NCBI GenBank assembly: GCA_002476625.1
Contig: DLLC01000057.1
Span: 1-24,721 of the forward strand
DNA: 24,721 nt
Direction of reading: 5' to 3'
DNA from: Porphyromonadaceae bacterium UBA7572
GTDB taxonomy: Bacteria > Bacteroidota > Bacteroidia > Bacteroidales > Muribaculaceae
A model generated the notes under the pieces. It had not been told where the DNA came from, ran no database searches, and worked only from the letters and a program-made list of their open reading frames with translations. The position numbers were made by a program, and so were the translations under genes. Of the stretch, positions 24,121 to 24,721 are shown one piece after another (position 1 is the stretch's first letter; each line of letters opens with the position of its first letter).

Positions 24121-24323
24121 GTGGGTGTAACATTCAACCAATATTTTTGACTCTCCCGATAAAGCAAGGGGCGCGTTGTGCTCTTTGCATTGTGCAATGT
24201 TGCTTCTGCCGTGGTTCCCACGGATGAAATCTGGGCTTTGTGGTGTGTAGTGTGGTAGGTGGGTCTGTTGGCGCCCAGGTGTTTGCCTTGCCATTAAAGT
24301 GGGGGATGCTTGGGTGGCTTGTG
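24121..24323. other. Non-coding stretch between tRNA-Leu and pckA
   Basis: No supported gene. It holds nested small hairpins: AAGCAA/TTGCTT (24162-24167, 24200-24205) enclosing TTGCA/TGCAA (24185-24189, 24193-24197), and CCGTGG/CCACGG with loop TTC (24209-24223). The plus strand is rich in G and T from about 24230 to 24300. A structured RNA is possible but unproven. Confidence 0.35.
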
Positions 24324-24370
24324 CAAAAAACGAAGACTGGCCACTTCCCTTTTGGGGAATGACCAGTCTT
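24324..24370 (-). terminator. pckA terminator
   Basis: AAGACTGG (24333-24340) pairs with CCAGTCTT (24363-24370), with inner TTCCC/GGGAA. On the minus strand the stem is followed by CGTTTTTTGC. On the plus strand TGTTTTAT follows, so it may work in both directions. Confidence 0.8.
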
Positions 24371-24428
24371 TGTTTTATATTGAGTGTGGTTTTGCTAAAT
24401 CACACCGCTTATTATTCTCTGTGTGAGA

Positions 24429-24721
24429 TTAGAGCTGTGGACCAGCTGCTACGAGAGCCTTGCCGGCAGCGTTGCTTTCATACTTAGCGAAGTTCTTGAT
24501 GAAGCGAGCTGCGAGGTCTTTTGCTTTTTCTTCCCATTCAGAAGCGTTAGCGTAAGTGTCGCGTGGATCAAGGATGCCGGTGTCAACACCTTCGAGCTTG
24601 GTAGGAACTACGAAGTTGAAGAAAGGAATCACCTTTGTAGGAGCCTTGTCGATTGCGCCATTGAGAATAGCGTCGATGATGCCACGGGTGTCGCGGATAG
24701 AGATACGCTTGCCTGTGCCGT
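24429..24721 (-). CDS. pckA: ATP-type phosphoenolpyruvate carboxykinase, C-terminal end (partial)
   Basis: The last 96 codons of a minus-strand gene are present and the rest lies beyond the window edge. The visible sequence reads GTGKRISIRDTRGIIDAI, then PFFNFVVPTKLEGVDTGILD, and ends KALVAAGPQL, matching the C-terminus of ATP-dependent PEP carboxykinase. The enzyme interconverts oxaloacetate and PEP with ATP/ADP. In fermentative Bacteroidales it usually runs toward oxaloacetate for succinate production. The catalytic core is outside the window. A bidirectional-looking terminator lies about 60 bases downstream. Confidence 0.93.
   Translation of the reverse strand, partial: GTGKRISIRDTRGIIDAILNGAIDKAPTKVIPFFNFVVPTKLEGVDTGILDPRDTYANASEWEEKAKDLAARFIKNFAKYESNAAGKALVAAGPQL

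Overview
The window looks like a chromosomal segment of a Bacteroidales bacterium. The evidence is recurrent TAnnTTTG -7 elements ahead of genes, almost no Shine-Dalgarno sequences, a glsA-glsB pair for glycine lipids, a Wzi-family capsule protein, and housekeeping genes (ruvB, pyrH, tyrS, obgE, pckA) of Bacteroidetes type. The genus cannot be fixed by eye. Most of the window is moderately GC-rich; a sampled 60-base line in tyrS is 57% GC.

Layout. 1-2753: the end of an unidentified gene, ruvB, then a polysaccharide/lipid flippase. 2852-4210: a secreted GH25 muramidase with a long charged tail. 4289-7027 (minus): manC, a zinc-ribbon membrane protein and a TPR-like lipoprotein. 7281-8804 (plus): a membrane-anchored TPR protein and pyrH, each with its own promoter and followed by strong terminators. 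8941-10374 (minus): a polytopic GT-C-like membrane protein. 10519-14295 (plus): a tightly packed operon of glsA, glsB, a Wzi-like outer-membrane barrel and a small lipoprotein. 14401-15702: tyrS. About 15800-22440: an AT-rich accessory island (32% GC in a sampled line of the methyltransferase gene). 22447-23748 (minus): obgE. 23994-24074: tRNA-Leu(CAG). 24429-24721 (minus): the 3' end of pckA, cut by the window edge.

The accessory island is the notable part. A 5-methylcytosine methyltransferase, an McrB-like GTPase with an unassigned N-terminal domain, and a 735-residue PD-(D/E)xK nuclease resembling LlaJI/McrC proteins are joined by two ATGA stop/start overlaps. A DUF2971 gene follows 65 bases downstream. 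McrBC normally attacks methylated DNA, so tight coupling to a cytosine methylase argues for a GTP-dependent restriction-modification system of the LlaJI/BsuMI kind that cuts unmethylated sites. The methylase has a long leader with a terminator-like hairpin just before its start codon. The left edge holds what looks like the 3' remnant of an older minus-strand gene, and the DUF2971 gene is flanked by similar short motifs, so the island was probably assembled in pieces.

Elsewhere several genes concern the envelope: glycine lipids (GlsA/GlsB), a capsule-surface barrel (Wzi), a flippase, GDP-mannose supply (ManC), a GT-C-like protein and a muramidase.
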